Shown: in pieces, positions 35,593-47,097 of the stretch
Layout of the letters: every line of letters begins with the position of its first letter
How positions within the stretch are numbered: position 1 is the first letter of the stretch
Assembly (NCBI RefSeq): GCF_004402045.1
Contig: NZ_SOMG01000030.1
Coordinates: 1,178,001 to 1,242,000, forward strand
Direction of reading: 5' to 3'
DNA length: 64,000 nt
Source of the DNA: Lelliottia nimipressuralis
GTDB lineage: Bacteria > Pseudomonadota > Gammaproteobacteria > Enterobacterales > Enterobacteriaceae
Program-made: the position numbers and the translations under genes
Notes under the pieces: model-generated
Databases searched by the model: none
Seen by the model: the letters and a program-made list of their open reading frames with translations, nothing else
Told to the model about the DNA's origin: nothing

Positions 35593-36522
35593 TCACCTCG
35601 GATTGGCTGGTGGCGATGTTGGAACGGCAGCCGAAGGAACGGCCCCAGGCTGTTTTAAATCGTCCAGTGACTCATTCTGACTTTCGGCGTTTTCATGCAG
35701 GATGGCCTGCTCCGCCTGCTGGTTCAGCACTAAAAGACTGATACGACGGTTGATGGCGTCATCCGGCCCGCGGTCGGAGAGGCGCATGGTTGCTGCCATG
35801 CCGACCACGCGCAGTACCTTGCCATCATCAAGCCCACCTACCACCAGCTCGCGACGCGAGGCGTTGGCACGATCGGCAGAAAGCTCCCAGTTGCTGTATC
35901 CCTTTTCCCCACTGGCGTACGGGAAATCATCCGTGTGTCCTGACAGGCTGACCCGGTTAGGAATGCCGTTCAGCACCGGGGCAATGGCGCGCAGAATATC
36001 GCGCATGTACGGTTCAACTTCCGCGCTCCCGGTTTTAAACATCGGGCGGTTCTGGCTATCAATAATCTGAATGCGTAACCCTTCCTGCACCAGATCGATT
36101 TTCAGATGCGGGCGCAATGCGCGCAGCTTAGGATCGGCTTCAATCAGCTGATCGAGATCGCCACGCAGTTTCTTCAGGCGCGCCTGCTCCATCTTTCTTT
36201 TCAGCTCGTCGATGTTCGGCTCTTTTTTCACCTCACCCTTCTGCTGGGTGTAATCATCGCCCCCGCCGGGGATCGGGCTTTCACTGTTAGAGATACGCGG
36301 TCCACCGGCCACCGCCGTCGCCAGCGGCGTTCGGAAATATTCGGCAATCTGGATCAGTTCTTTTGGGCTGGAGATAGAGATCAGCCACATCACCAGAAAG
36401 AACGCCATCATTGCGGTCATAAAGTCGGCGTACGCAATTTTCCACGAGCCGTGTGCGCCATGCCCGCCGCCCTTGTGCTTGCGTTTTTTTACGATGACGA
36501 TCGGATGGGACTGGTTTTTCAT
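35593..36522 (-). CDS. motB: Flagellar stator protein MotB
   Basis: 309 residues. It has a basic cytoplasmic start and one membrane helix beginning [17 protein letters not shown], whose Asp (about residue 33) is the proton-carrying residue. A plug/linker and an OmpA-like peptidoglycan-binding domain ([12 protein letters not shown]) follow. With MotA it forms the proton-driven torque unit. It overlaps motA by four bases. Confidence 0.98.
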   Translation of the reverse strand: MKNQSHPIVIVKKRKHKGGGHGAHGSWKIAYADFMTAMMAFFLVMWLISISSPKELIQIAEYFRTPLATAVAGGPRISNSESPIPGGGDDYTQQKGEVKKEPNIDELKRKMEQARLKKLRGDLDQLIEADPKLRALRPHLKIDLVQEGLRIQIIDSQNRPMFKTGSAEVEPYMRDILRAIAPVLNGIPNRVSLSGHTDDFPYASGEKGYSNWELSADRANASRRELVVGGLDDGKVLRVVGMAATMRLSDRGPDDAINRRISLLVLNQQAEQAILHENAESQNESLDDLKQPGAVPSAAVPTSPPANPR

Positions 36523-37406
36523 GCGTCCTCAGTTGTCGTCTGTTGGTTTGGGTTTTTCACCGCACGCACGTGTTCTTCGAGCTCGATAAACGACGGACGC
36601 TCGCTGGAATAAAGCGTTTTACGGCCAAACTCAACCGCGATCGGTGGCGCGTAACCGTTGAGGTTAGAGAGCAGCGTGATCTTCACGCACTGCATCATTT
36701 TGGTGGTTTCCGCGCTCTTCTGGCGCAGAACGCTTGCCAGCGGAGAGATGAAGCCGTACGCCAGCAAAATACCGAGGAAGGTTCCCACCATCGCATGGGC
36801 AATCAGCGCACCCAGCTCGGCTGCCGGACGGTCTGCCGAGGCCAGGGCGTGGACAACGCCCATCACCGCGGCAACGATACCGAATGCCGGAAGGGAATCG
36901 CCCACCAGCGCCAGGCTGTTGGCCGGCACTTCAGATTCGCTTTCGTGGGTTTCGATCTCTTCGTCCATCAGCGCTTCGATTTCGAAGGTGTTCATGTTGC
37001 CGCTGATGATGAGTCGCAGATAATCGACGATGAAATCCAGCATCATGGCGTCAGCAAGAATGCGCGGATAGCTGGCAAAAATTTCGCTCTCTTTTGGGTT
37101 TTCGATATCCCGTTCAAGAGAGAACATCCCCTGCTGACGCGACTTCGCCATCAGGCGATAGAGCAGTGCCAGCAGATCCATATACATGCTTTTGGTGTAT
37201 TTCGAACGACGGAACAGCAATGGAATAGCTTTCAGCGTCCCCTTGATCGATTTACCGTTGTTACCAACGATAAAAGCCCCTACCCCTGCACCGCCGATGA
37301 TAATAAGTTCAGCCGGTTGATAGAGTGCTCCAAGGTGCCCGCCGGTCATCATATAACCGCCGAAAACTGTACCGAGAACTACCAGGTAACCTAATAAGAT
37401 AAGCAC
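36519..37406 (-). CDS. motA: Flagellar stator protein MotA
   Basis: 295 residues with a GTG start ([12 protein letters not shown]) after AGCGGAAGGA, as in E. coli. It has four membrane helices with a cytoplasmic loop carrying the charged residues that contact FliG ([16 protein letters not shown]) and the conserved Pro near [15 protein letters not shown]. It is the proton channel and torque subunit. It is the first gene of motAB-cheAW, downstream of the flhC terminator. Confidence 0.98.
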   Translation of the reverse strand: MLILLGYLVVLGTVFGGYMMTGGHLGALYQPAELIIIGGAGVGAFIVGNNGKSIKGTLKAIPLLFRRSKYTKSMYMDLLALLYRLMAKSRQQGMFSLERDIENPKESEIFASYPRILADAMMLDFIVDYLRLIISGNMNTFEIEALMDEEIETHESESEVPANSLALVGDSLPAFGIVAAVMGVVHALASADRPAAELGALIAHAMVGTFLGILLAYGFISPLASVLRQKSAETTKMMQCVKITLLSNLNGYAPPIAVEFGRKTLYSSERPSFIELEEHVRAVKNPNQQTTTEDA

Positions 37407-37472
37407 GACATCATCCTTCCGCTAGTGACTATGGCAAGGACGTCCAGCTCGCAGCGTTTACCGTTTGCGGGG

Positions 37473-37506
37473 TAAAAAAAAGCAGCGGTAATTGCTTACC
37501 GCTGCT
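37473..37506 (-). terminator. Rho-independent terminator of flhDC
   Basis: An 11-bp stem AGCAGCGGTAA / TTACCGCTGCT is followed on the minus strand by eight T residues, 24 bp past the flhC stop. It separates flhDC from motA. Confidence 0.92.
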
Positions 37507-37529
37507 GGAATCTTGCCCACACGTTCGGG

Positions 37530-38108
37530 TTAAACAGCTTGTTCGATCTGTTCATCCAGCAGTTGTGGAATAATATCGGCAGCATCCCGGGAAAGTTTAC
37601 GTCTTTTTACTGCGCGGGATGGAGGCTGACATAAACTACAGGCGAAGCTGCCTGCAGGCTGGTGAGCATGGGTAATGAAATTGCCATCGCAGCAATTGCA
37701 GCGCGACAGTTCAAGCATTCCGCTCTCAACAAAACGCACCAGCGTCCATGCGCGGGTCAGCGCCAGCAGAGGACCTTCGTCCTGCTGTGGGCATTGTTCA
37801 AGGTAAAGTTTGTACGCTTTGATCACGGCATCAACGCCGCTACACAAACCGGTTTTGAGAAGATACTGCCAGGCATTACAGAACATGGAAGCGTGAATAT
37901 TCTGCTCCCACGTCATAAACCAGTCGGTAGAAAACGGCAGCATGCCTTTCGGCGGGGGACTACCACGTAACTCTTTGTACAGTTTGATGAGGCGACCACG
38001 GCTCAACTGAGTCTCGCTTTCCAGCATTTGTAAACGAGCACCCAGTGTAATCAGCTCCATGGCCAGCTGTATGTCACGCGCTTCCTGAACAATGCTTTTC
38101 TCGCTCAT
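37530..38108 (-). CDS. flhC: Flagellar master regulator subunit FlhC
   Basis: 192 residues (E. coli 192). The C-terminal zinc site is visible as CNCCDG ... CSLC, at about residues 137-160. FlhD4C2 activates the class II flagellar promoters, which include flhBAE and others elsewhere. It starts two bases after the flhD stop, so the subunits are co-translated. Confidence 0.98.
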   Translation of the reverse strand: MSEKSIVQEARDIQLAMELITLGARLQMLESETQLSRGRLIKLYKELRGSPPPKGMLPFSTDWFMTWEQNIHASMFCNAWQYLLKTGLCSGVDAVIKAYKLYLEQCPQQDEGPLLALTRAWTLVRFVESGMLELSRCNCCDGNFITHAHQPAGSFACSLCQPPSRAVKRRKLSRDAADIIPQLLDEQIEQAV

Positions 38109-38110
38109 TG

Positions 38111-38461
38111 CTAGGCCCTTTTCTTACGGGCTGCGTCATCAGGCTGGCTGATTTCGTTAAGCAAGCGAGTGGAGAGAAGAATACCGGTATGGATCTGTTG
38201 AAGATCGTCAACACGGGACTCCTGCGTCAGACGCGTTATTGTCTGCGAATCATCGAAACGGAACTGGCAAACCAGTTGATTCGTTTCAGCCAGTTTAACC
38301 ATCTGCGGGAGGGTTAAACCGCCCAGCATGGTTGCCATCTCTTCGTTAATACCCAGACGAAACATCGCGGACGCCTTGTCCTGACTAATCAAACGCTGCG
38401 CGAGCAGTAAATACGACAAATTGATGTCATAGATATGTTTTAGCAACTCGGATGTATGCAT
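38111..38461 (-). CDS. flhD: Flagellar master regulator subunit FlhD
   Basis: 116 residues from [12 protein letters not shown]. An ATG three codons upstream (38470) is possible and gives 119. It is an all-helical dimeric protein, with E. coli identity obvious across [22 protein letters not shown] and [11 protein letters not shown]. It directs FlhC to DNA. A leader of about 200 nt precedes it, the expected target of sRNA and CsrA control in E. coli. Confidence 0.97.
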   Translation of the reverse strand: MHTSELLKHIYDINLSYLLLAQRLISQDKASAMFRLGINEEMATMLGGLTLPQMVKLAETNQLVCQFRFDDSQTITRLTQESRVDDLQQIHTGILLSTRLLNEISQPDDAARKKRA

Positions 38462-39256
38462 TGTTCCCATCCCGAATAACCAACTATTATTTTTATGCGG
38501 AAAGACCGCACCCCGTGATGTCGCCGGGAAATCACCCGGTATAAAAAAGAAAAGGCTAAATGCATAGTTGAATTTAGGTTTGTATTCACTGAAACGTGTA
38601 AGAGATGAAACGCGAACGCGTCTCTTACATGATTTATCATTTCTTACAAATAACTAAGATTTTTCCTAATTCGACGCAAACTCTACTCGTCAGTTTTGAC
38701 ACATACAATCCAACCACCCTCAAATTTAAAAAAAATGTGATCCACGTCACACAATTTAAGTGAATATGACCCATAAATCCATCAGTATGACTTGTAATTT
38801 GTTCATTTTTTAACCTGTCAGCACTGTTTTGTATTCTTAATTGACGAATACTCATGCAGAAGGGTGATCCGAACTGGCATGCATCGTGCTTTTCCTGCTG
38901 TAAGCGCCGCGCGGAAACATTCACATCAAACACCTCTCCCGGAAACATTTTTCTTACCGTGAAAAAACATATAGTTATGCAGGTAGCACAAAAAAACTGT
39001 TTCAGTTCGTGATCATTCGAAATGGTTTTGTAACATACCTAAACGATTCAACAGTGAAAGCGGGAATTTGTGTGATTTACGTTAAGTTGTTAATTTTTTT
39101 CATTTAGGCGCATTTTTCAGTTATTCTTCTTATAAGAATAATTAATGAATAATTATGATAAGCTTCACACTAATGTCGTAATCCGCTCTTGCAGATCCAG
39201 GCAATTCGCGGTAATGGTGATCAAACGCTGTCTGTCAGACACCAAAGGAGTGCGCC
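38462..39256. promoter_or_regulatory. flhDC / uspC divergent regulatory region (795 bp)
   Basis: This long A+T-rich gap holds no convincing gene. A hairpin (CCGGG-AAATCA-CCCGG, near 38524) sits in the flhD leader. The minus strand carries TTAGGAAAAATCTTAG near 38660-38675, resembling the E. coli flhDC core promoter. A CRP site lies further up. The rightward part serves uspC, whose ATG follows AAAGGAG. The length suits the many regulators known at E. coli flhDC. Confidence 0.7.
38736..38751 (-). promoter_or_regulatory. CRP-binding site of flhDC
   Basis: TGTGA-TCCACG-TCACA has perfect consensus half-sites, about 280 bp before the flhD start. In E. coli CRP binds about 72 bp upstream of the flhDC start point. 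The same spacing here would give a leader of about 210 nt, in line with E. coli. Confidence 0.88.
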
Positions 39257-39685
39257 ATGAGTTACTCCCATATTCTTGTTTCTGTTGCAGTTTCTCCCGA
39301 AAGCCATCAACTCGTCGCACGGGCAGTCTTCATTGCCAGGCCCCACAATGCCCGTATCAGCCTCATCACTCTCGCGGCAGAACCCGAGATGTATAATCAG
39401 CTGGCCGCCCCGATGCTGGAGGATATTCGTGAGGTTCTTCAGGAGGAAACACAGCAATTTCTGCGAGAGTTAGTTGAAAAGGCACAATATCCTGTTTATG
39501 AAACCGTTATTGCGACGGGGGAACTTAACGCCCATATTCTCGATATGTGTCGTAAACACCATATTGATTTGGTGATATGCGGAAATCATAACCACAGCTT
39601 TATATCGCGCGCAGCCTGTGCGGCGAAATCGATTGTCGCGTCAAGCCAGGTTGATGTGCTATTAGTGCCGCTTGGGGGGCATTAA
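39257..39685 (+). CDS. uspC: Universal stress protein UspC
   Basis: 142 residues, same length as E. coli UspC (YecG). It has the Usp fold with ILVSVAVSPES at the start and the C-terminal GNHNHSFISRAACAAKSIVAS. In E. coli it links to stress survival, motility and osmotic signalling through KdpD. The ATG follows AAAGGAG at good distance. A GGGGGG/CCCCCC hairpin spans its stop codon (39673-39692) before the convergent otsA. Confidence 0.93.
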   Translation: MSYSHILVSVAVSPESHQLVARAVFIARPHNARISLITLAAEPEMYNQLAAPMLEDIREVLQEETQQFLRELVEKAQYPVYETVIATGELNAHILDMCRKHHIDLVICGNHNHSFISRAACAAKSIVASSQVDVLLVPLGGH

Positions 39686-39700
39686 CCCCCCAGTGGCAAA

Positions 39701-41921
<2,221 letters not shown>

Positions 41922-41999
41922 TTACTGAGAGGTAAACGCCTTTACCTCTTTCATAGCCATGTAAGTATAGACAGTGTGACGTCGCTCGCCATTTGACAA

Positions 42000-42028
42000 C
42001 CGCCCCGCCAGTTTTACTGGCGGGGCGG
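42000..42028. terminator. Hairpin after araFGH, before otsB
   Basis: A perfect 12-bp stem CCGCCCCGCCAG / CTGGCGGGGCGG with loop TTTTA lies about 50 bp beyond the araH stop. It lacks a good T-run, so it may act as a transcript-end stabiliser rather than a classic terminator. Confidence 0.6.
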
Positions 42029-42080
42029 TTAAGGGGTCAACTAAGGTTATAAGTTGAGCAATAAAAGGCGGGAAAAAGGG

Positions 42081-43070
42081 TTACACGGTACGCTTCGCTT
42101 TTTGCTTGTAACGGTCGAAAATCACGGCTGCGAGCAGGATCAGGCCGCGAACCACATACTGAGAGAACGGCGAAATATTCAGCAGGTTCATGGCGTTCTC
42201 TACCGTCCCTAAAATCAGGATACCGGCCACCACATATGAGATTTTTCCGATGCCGCCCTTGAGGGAAACGCCCCCTAACACGCAGGCCGAAATGACGATC
42301 AGCTCATAACCGATAGAGGTCATGGGCTGGCCGCTGGTCATACGCGAAGCCAGAATAATCCCCGCGGCGGCAGAAACCAGCCCTGAGAGCACAAAGATAA
42401 TAATCTTGGTTCGCACAACCGGCACACCCGCCAGACGAGCGGCCTCTTCATTCCCGCCAATCGCCAGCGTGTTACGGCCAAAGGTGGTCCGGTTCAGCAG
42501 GAAGCCGAACAGGATCAGGCAGGCCACGGTCAGCCAGATAGGCGCAGGCAGGCCCAGCCAGTTGGCGTAACCCAGCGTAAAGAAGCGCTCGTCTTCAATC
42601 CCCACCGCTTTACCGTCGGAGATGATATAGGCCAGCCCGCGGACAATTTGCATCGTCGCGAGCGTGGTGATCAGGGCATTAATCTTCAGGCGAGCGATAA
42701 CAAAACCGTTCACCAGACCGCTGATGACGCCGAGTAGCAGACCGGCCAGAACGCCAATCCACAGGCTCTCCGTCATGTTGATCACCACGGCCGTCGTGAC
42801 GCCCGCACAGGCAATCACCGACGCCACCGACAGGTCAAAATCGCCGGAGGCCAGGCAGAACAGCATCCCGCAGGCCACCATCCCGGACATGGAGATGGCC
42901 AGCCCCAGCCCCTTCATATTAATGAAGGTGGCAAAATTAGGGACAAAGATGGCACAGGCGAGGAAGAGTGCGGCAAAGACCACCAGCATGCCGTACTGAT
43001 CCCAGATACGCCCAAAACTTAACGCCGACTTCGACTTCGGCACTCCGGATGTAGTAACAGAGGACATCAT
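42081..43070 (-). CDS. araH: L-arabinose ABC transporter permease AraH
   Basis: 329 residues, near identical in pattern to E. coli AraH (MMSSVTTSG, SFGRIWDQYGMLVVFAALF). It has about ten membrane helices of the RbsC/AraH family, with the conserved GGNEEAARLAGVPV loop that contacts the ATPase. It carries L-arabinose across the inner membrane. It is the last gene of araFGH. Confidence 0.97.
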   Translation of the reverse strand: MMSSVTTSGVPKSKSALSFGRIWDQYGMLVVFAALFLACAIFVPNFATFINMKGLGLAISMSGMVACGMLFCLASGDFDLSVASVIACAGVTTAVVINMTESLWIGVLAGLLLGVISGLVNGFVIARLKINALITTLATMQIVRGLAYIISDGKAVGIEDERFFTLGYANWLGLPAPIWLTVACLILFGFLLNRTTFGRNTLAIGGNEEAARLAGVPVVRTKIIIFVLSGLVSAAAGIILASRMTSGQPMTSIGYELIVISACVLGGVSLKGGIGKISYVVAGILILGTVENAMNLLNISPFSQYVVRGLILLAAVIFDRYKQKAKRTV

Positions 43071-43081
43071 TAACTCCTTAC

Positions 43082-44596
43082 TCAGGCGACAGCCTGGCTG
43101 ACTTTAGGCATGGCGAGGTTCAACGCCTGTTGTTCATTCGCCTGTTCATGAAGTAATTCACCGGCAATTTCGCCTTCACGCATCACCACAATGCGGTCGG
43201 CCACGCCAAGCACCTCCGGCAGATCGCTGGAGGCGAAGAGCACCGCCACGCCGCGTTTTGCCAGCTCATAGATCACGTTATAAATCTCGTGCTTTGCCCC
43301 CACATCGATACCGCGCGTCGGCTCATCCAGTAAAATGACCTTCATATCCTCTGACAGCCAGCGACCCAAAATGGCCTTCTGCTGGTTTCCGCCTGAAAGA
43401 TTCATGATCAACTGCTCTGGACCCGGCGTTTTGATATTCAGTGAGCGAATATGGTGGTCGGCGTTGCTCGACTCCCAGCTATCGTTTATCAGGCAACCTG
43501 CGCGAATAAACTTGCGGCGGGCGGAAATGTTGATGTTGTCGCGCACCGAATGCACCGGAATAATGCCCTCGGCTTTACGGTCTTCCGGGCAGAGCATCAT
43601 CCCCGCTTTTATCGCGTGGGCCGGTTTCAGGATATCTACCCGCTCACCGTCAATGGAGACCTGCCCATCGGTAATGCGGGTACCGCCGAACAGGCCTTTC
43701 ATTAATTCACTGCGCCCCGCGCCCACCAGACCAAACAGCCCGACGATTTCGCCGCTGCGTACAGATAATGAAACCGGCGCACGCACGCCCGGCGCCTTGA
43801 CGTTATCCAGACGCAGGCGTTCAGGCCCGTATGCCCGCGGCTGCCAGTGATAAATATCACCCAGCTCGCGCCCGACCATCGCCTGAACTAGCTGGTCATG
43901 GTTAACCTGCTCCATGTCGGTAAAGGTGCGCACATAGCGGCCATCTTTAAATACGGTAATAGCATCGCTCAGGGCAAAGATCTCTTCCATACGATGCGAA
44001 ACATACAAAATCGTACGGCCTTCCTGACGCAGCTCGCGGATCACGCGGAACAGATTGTCGATTTCACGCGCAGAGAGCGAACTGGTGGGCTCATCAAAGG
44101 CAATAACTCTGGCGTTACGCGCCAGCGCCTTAGCAATTTCAACCATCTGCCACTGGCCGATGGAGAGATATTTCAGCGGGGTCTGAGGATCGACATCCAG
44201 ACCCAGGTGTTTGAGCTGCAGCCCCGCTTCATAATTAAGTAGCGAACGATTCACCACGCCGCCTTTGTGCGGGAGCTGGCCTAAATAGATATTTTCCGCC
44301 ACGGTCATCTCAGGGATGAGGTGCAGCTCCTGATAGATAATGGCAACCCCGGCATTGAGTGCCGCCGTGGTATCGGCAAAGGTCACCTCTTCGCCGCGAA
44401 TAGCCAGCGTGCCGGTTGTTGGCGCGTAGTTGCCGCTGAGAATTTTTAACAGCGTGGATTTTCCCGCACCGTTTTCCCCCATCAGGGCGTGAACCTGGCC
44501 GGCATAGCAGTCGAAGCTGATATCGGTCAGCGCGTTAACACCGGGGAAGGTTTTCCCGATGCCGCGAAAAGAGAGATACGGATCAGACTGTCGCAT
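43082..44596 (-). CDS. araG: L-arabinose ABC transporter ATPase AraG
   Basis: 504 residues with two ABC domains. The first has Walker [13 protein letters not shown], signature [15 protein letters not shown] and Walker [11 protein letters not shown]. The second has a degenerate Walker A ([12 protein letters not shown]) but an intact signature [10 protein letters not shown] and Walker [12 protein letters not shown]. This pattern is usual for sugar importers of the CUT2 type. It lies 11 bp upstream of araH. Confidence 0.97.
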   Translation of the reverse strand: MRQSDPYLSFRGIGKTFPGVNALTDISFDCYAGQVHALMGENGAGKSTLLKILSGNYAPTTGTLAIRGEEVTFADTTAALNAGVAIIYQELHLIPEMTVAENIYLGQLPHKGGVVNRSLLNYEAGLQLKHLGLDVDPQTPLKYLSIGQWQMVEIAKALARNARVIAFDEPTSSLSAREIDNLFRVIRELRQEGRTILYVSHRMEEIFALSDAITVFKDGRYVRTFTDMEQVNHDQLVQAMVGRELGDIYHWQPRAYGPERLRLDNVKAPGVRAPVSLSVRSGEIVGLFGLVGAGRSELMKGLFGGTRITDGQVSIDGERVDILKPAHAIKAGMMLCPEDRKAEGIIPVHSVRDNINISARRKFIRAGCLINDSWESSNADHHIRSLNIKTPGPEQLIMNLSGGNQQKAILGRWLSEDMKVILLDEPTRGIDVGAKHEIYNVIYELAKRGVAVLFASSDLPEVLGVADRIVVMREGEIAGELLHEQANEQQALNLAMPKVSQAVA

Positions 44597-44630
44597 AACG
44601 TCTCCGTGATTCCTGTAGTGTGTACGTCTG

Positions 44631-44653
44631 GCCCCTCACGATGCGTGAGGGGC
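44631..44653. repeat. Hairpin between araF and araG
   Basis: A 10-bp perfect stem GCCCCTCACG / CGTGAGGGGC with a three-base loop sits just after the araF stop. It has no T-run. Such hairpins between binding-protein and ATPase genes commonly protect the upstream message, so that more AraF is made. The function here is inferred. Confidence 0.65.
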
Positions 44654-44667
44654 ACAATCACAGCGTA

Positions 44668-45657
44668 TTACTTACCGCCCAGTCCTTTTTTCGCCAGCTC
44701 CTCTTTGAAGTTGTCGCGGGTAATCAGCACCACGTCGGTCACTTCGGTAAATTTCGGCGGCTCAGCCCCTTTGGTTACCCAGTTGTAGAGCATCTCGCTA
44801 GATTTGTAGCCGTGAACGTCCGGGCTTGGCAGCAGAGAGCCGTAGAAACCGGTAGCCTGCGCTTTGGACAGCTCGCTGACGGCGTCAACGCCGTTGATGC
44901 CAATCCCGATCACGTCAGCCGCTTTGAAGCCCTGGCCTTCCGTCGCGCGTACTCCGCCCAGCACGGTGTTGTCGTTCATGCCGACCACCAGCCAGTGTTT
45001 CACCTCCGGATGCTGAACCAGCATGGAGTTCGCGGCATCGAAAGCACCCGGGATATCGTTGGATTTGGTGGGGACTTTGTAGATCTGTTTTTCCGGGAAG
45101 CCGGCCGCTTTCAGCGCGTCCATTGAACCGGAAGTACGGCGGCGAGCCGTGTCCAGCTCATCCGCAGTGATGGCCATCACTGCGGTCTCTTTGACATCCC
45201 AGCCACGCTTTTGCATCTCTTTATAAAGTTCCTGACCCTGACGTTCGCCGATTTTGGTCGCCGCCATCATCACCAGCGGAACGCTGTCCATGGGCTTGCC
45301 TTTGGCGTTAACGAACTGATCGTCAACGGCAATGACTTTCATATCGTAACCGCGGGCTTTCGCCGCGATTGCCGAACCGAGCTTTGGATCCGGAGTACAG
45401 ATAACGAAACCTTTCGCGCCGCTGGCTGCCAGGCTGTCAATGGCGTTCAGGGTTTTCTCACCGTCAGGCACGGCGATTTTAATCACTTCAAAACCTAAAT
45501 CTTTCCCGGCTTTATCGGCGAATTTCCACTCAGTCTGGAACCAGGGTTCTTCGGGCTGTTTTACCAAAAAACCGAGTTTTAAATTCTCAGCGATAGCGGA
45601 TTGTGACATAACGGCAGCCAGACCGATGGCCGCCAGCGCTTTAGTAAATTTGTGCAT
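44668..45657 (-). CDS. araF: L-arabinose-binding periplasmic protein AraF
   Basis: 329 residues from MHKFTKALAAIGLAAVMSQSAIA (signal peptide). A seven-residue upstream extension is not used. It is a type I periplasmic binding protein, almost identical in pattern to E. coli AraF, including NLKLGFLVKQPEEPWFQTEW and the C-terminal KKGLGGK. It delivers L-arabinose to AraGH. It is the first gene of the operon. Confidence 0.97.
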   Translation of the reverse strand: MHKFTKALAAIGLAAVMSQSAIAENLKLGFLVKQPEEPWFQTEWKFADKAGKDLGFEVIKIAVPDGEKTLNAIDSLAASGAKGFVICTPDPKLGSAIAAKARGYDMKVIAVDDQFVNAKGKPMDSVPLVMMAATKIGERQGQELYKEMQKRGWDVKETAVMAITADELDTARRRTSGSMDALKAAGFPEKQIYKVPTKSNDIPGAFDAANSMLVQHPEVKHWLVVGMNDNTVLGGVRATEGQGFKAADVIGIGINGVDAVSELSKAQATGFYGSLLPSPDVHGYKSSEMLYNWVTKGAEPPKFTEVTDVVLITRDNFKEELAKKGLGGK

Positions 45658-45903
45658 GGTAAACTCCAGCTTTAGCATTCTTTTCTGTAGGGAATATTTG
45701 CGTGCTTCTTATTTAATCGGACTTAAAACAAGGCATTAGCGCTTACCTCGTCATAAGCGTTATTGCTGGTGATAGTTTTAGCGGGAAATTAATCATCCAT
45801 AAGAGAGCCCCATCACACCGCAGAATTACAGTAATTGCGTACATAAATTCAGCGGAAAATGACATAAAAAAGGCAGGATTTGTCGGACAAATGAAAGAGG
45901 GTT

Positions 45904-45941
45904 GAGCAGGATTATCCATAAGATTAGCTAAGATATCCCTG
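45904..45941 (+). promoter_or_regulatory. Tandem AraC binding site (araI1-I2-like)
   Basis: Two half-sites stand 21 bp apart: GAGC-N7-TCCATA and TAGC-N7-TCCCTG, against the AraC consensus TAGC-N7-TCCATA. The linker AGAT and the spacing match E. coli araI1-araI2. The direct repeat points rightwards, away from araF. In E. coli araFGH also has an upstream site (araFG2), so this may be its counterpart. Confidence 0.75.
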
Positions 45942-45970
45942 ATGCCCGGCTACGCACGAAAGGACTCCCG

Positions 45971-46021
45971 ATGTTAAAAAGGATGCAGCATGTTTTTCAT
46001 CAAAAATGTACCACGCCCTGA
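45971..46021 (+). CDS. Possible 16-residue small ORF downstream of the AraC site
   Basis: ATG to TGA gives 16 residues (MLKRMQHVFHQKCTTP). An AAAGGA lies six bases before the ATG, and the frame begins 30 bp past an araI-like tandem site. I do not recognise the peptide. It may be chance, since short frames are common. It is listed because both regulatory elements are good and correctly ordered. Confidence 0.25.
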   Translation: MLKRMQHVFHQKCTTP

Positions 46022-46436
46022 AGATTCGTTATTCCGCAGAATTTGATTTAGCGCAATTTAATTAATGCATCATATATTCGAAATAATTAATCCGTATTTC
46101 TTGTTTTTACGGAGCATTACTCCAACTTAATATCCTCCAAAGAGTAACAGTATATCTCTTCATTAAAAAACATTAATTATCAATCAATTAATGTATAGTT
46201 ATTCGATGGCGAGCTAATTGTATTTCTGTACTATATTAAAGTTTGTAATGTATGGTAAATACAGCCCAATTAAGAGTTTTCTTAGACCACAGACAAGGGT
46301 ATGCTTATTTATATCGAACACAGGAAGTGAATTTCGGTCGCTGCAGAATGCTTATTTCTGCTCTTTTTCTTCGTATTTGCCTGACGCTCAGGTTAAGCAA
46401 CGGACATCACGTCCCACAGTCAATAAGGATATGAGT

Positions 46437-46940
46437 ATGGCTACCCAAACGATGATGCAAAAACTTAATGCGCAGATGAACCTTGAGTTCTACGCCTCGA
46501 ATCTGCACCTTCACTTAAGTGCCTGGTGTTCCGAGAAAAGTCTCACGGGGTCTGCCACATTCTTTCGCTCTCAGGCGCAAAGTAACGTCACCCATATGAT
46601 GCGCGTCTTTAACTTCCTTAAAGCCGCAGGGGCAAATCCTGTCGTTAAAGCCCTTGATGGAATTAATGAAGACTACTCCTCACTGGAAGAACTGTTCCAG
46701 AAAACGCTCGAAGAATATGAACAACGCTGCAGCACGCTCAGCAAACTGGCCGATGAAGCCAGAGCGCAGCAGGACATTACCACACTCACGTTCTTACATG
46801 ACATGGACAAAGAGCAGCAGCAGGACGGCATGCTGCTGAAGACGCTGGCGGATGAAATCCATAATGCGCAGCAGGCAGGTTTATGCCCTGAGCAAACCGA
46901 TCGTAATCTGCTCGACATCGTGGCCGTGCAGCATCACTGA
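46437..46940 (+). CDS. ftnB: Ferritin-like protein FtnB
   Basis: 167 residues from the second ATG ([11 protein letters not shown]), which is correctly spaced from AAGGA. The ATG two codons earlier is too close. It is a ferritin four-helix bundle with Glu17 kept (MNLEFYASN). Where FtnA reads QEEMTHMQR, this reads [10 protein letters not shown], so ferroxidase Glu residues are missing, as in E. coli FtnB. Its role is probably iron delivery or repair of iron-sulfur clusters rather than bulk storage. Confidence 0.94.
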   Translation: MATQTMMQKLNAQMNLEFYASNLHLHLSAWCSEKSLTGSATFFRSQAQSNVTHMMRVFNFLKAAGANPVVKALDGINEDYSSLEELFQKTLEEYEQRCSTLSKLADEARAQQDITTLTFLHDMDKEQQQDGMLLKTLADEIHNAQQAGLCPEQTDRNLLDIVAVQHH

Positions 46941-47097
46941 GTCTTTTGACCTGCTTCCGTTCCGGGGGCAGGTTCCCCTTCTTAGCTCCAACCTTCTGCT
47001 TTTGCTGAAATTTAACAAATCAGATCTTGCTCCCAATGATTAACCACACAACGTGTAATGATTTATTTAATTACATAATCATTGTCGAGGGAGCATC

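Larger units (their letters stand above)
45658..46436. promoter_or_regulatory. araF / ftnB divergent intergenic region (779 bp)
   Basis: It is strongly A+T-rich towards ftnB. It contains an inverted repeat AGCGCTTA / TAAGCGTT near 45734-45756 in the presumed araF leader. A partial AraC-like element (TCCATAAGAGAGC) lies at 45796, and a strong tandem AraC site at 45904-45941. A possible 16-codon reading frame with a good ribosome site lies at 45971-46021. An in-frame extension of ftnB back to 46218 is not supported as coding. Confidence 0.65.

Noticed and set aside
37407..37472. Sigma-28 promoter before motA
   Set aside because: TAAACGCT is present on the minus strand, but no GCCGATAA-like -10 follows at 11 bp, so I did not list it.
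46218..46436. Apparent N-terminal extension of ftnB
   Set aside because: The A+T-rich sequence has no ribosome site, and the ferritin fold starts at the ATG after AAGGA.
46981..47097. Possible FNR box before the Dcu-type gene
   Set aside because: TTGCT and ATTAA-like pieces occur, but no TTGAT-N4-ATCAA arrangement with acceptable spacing.
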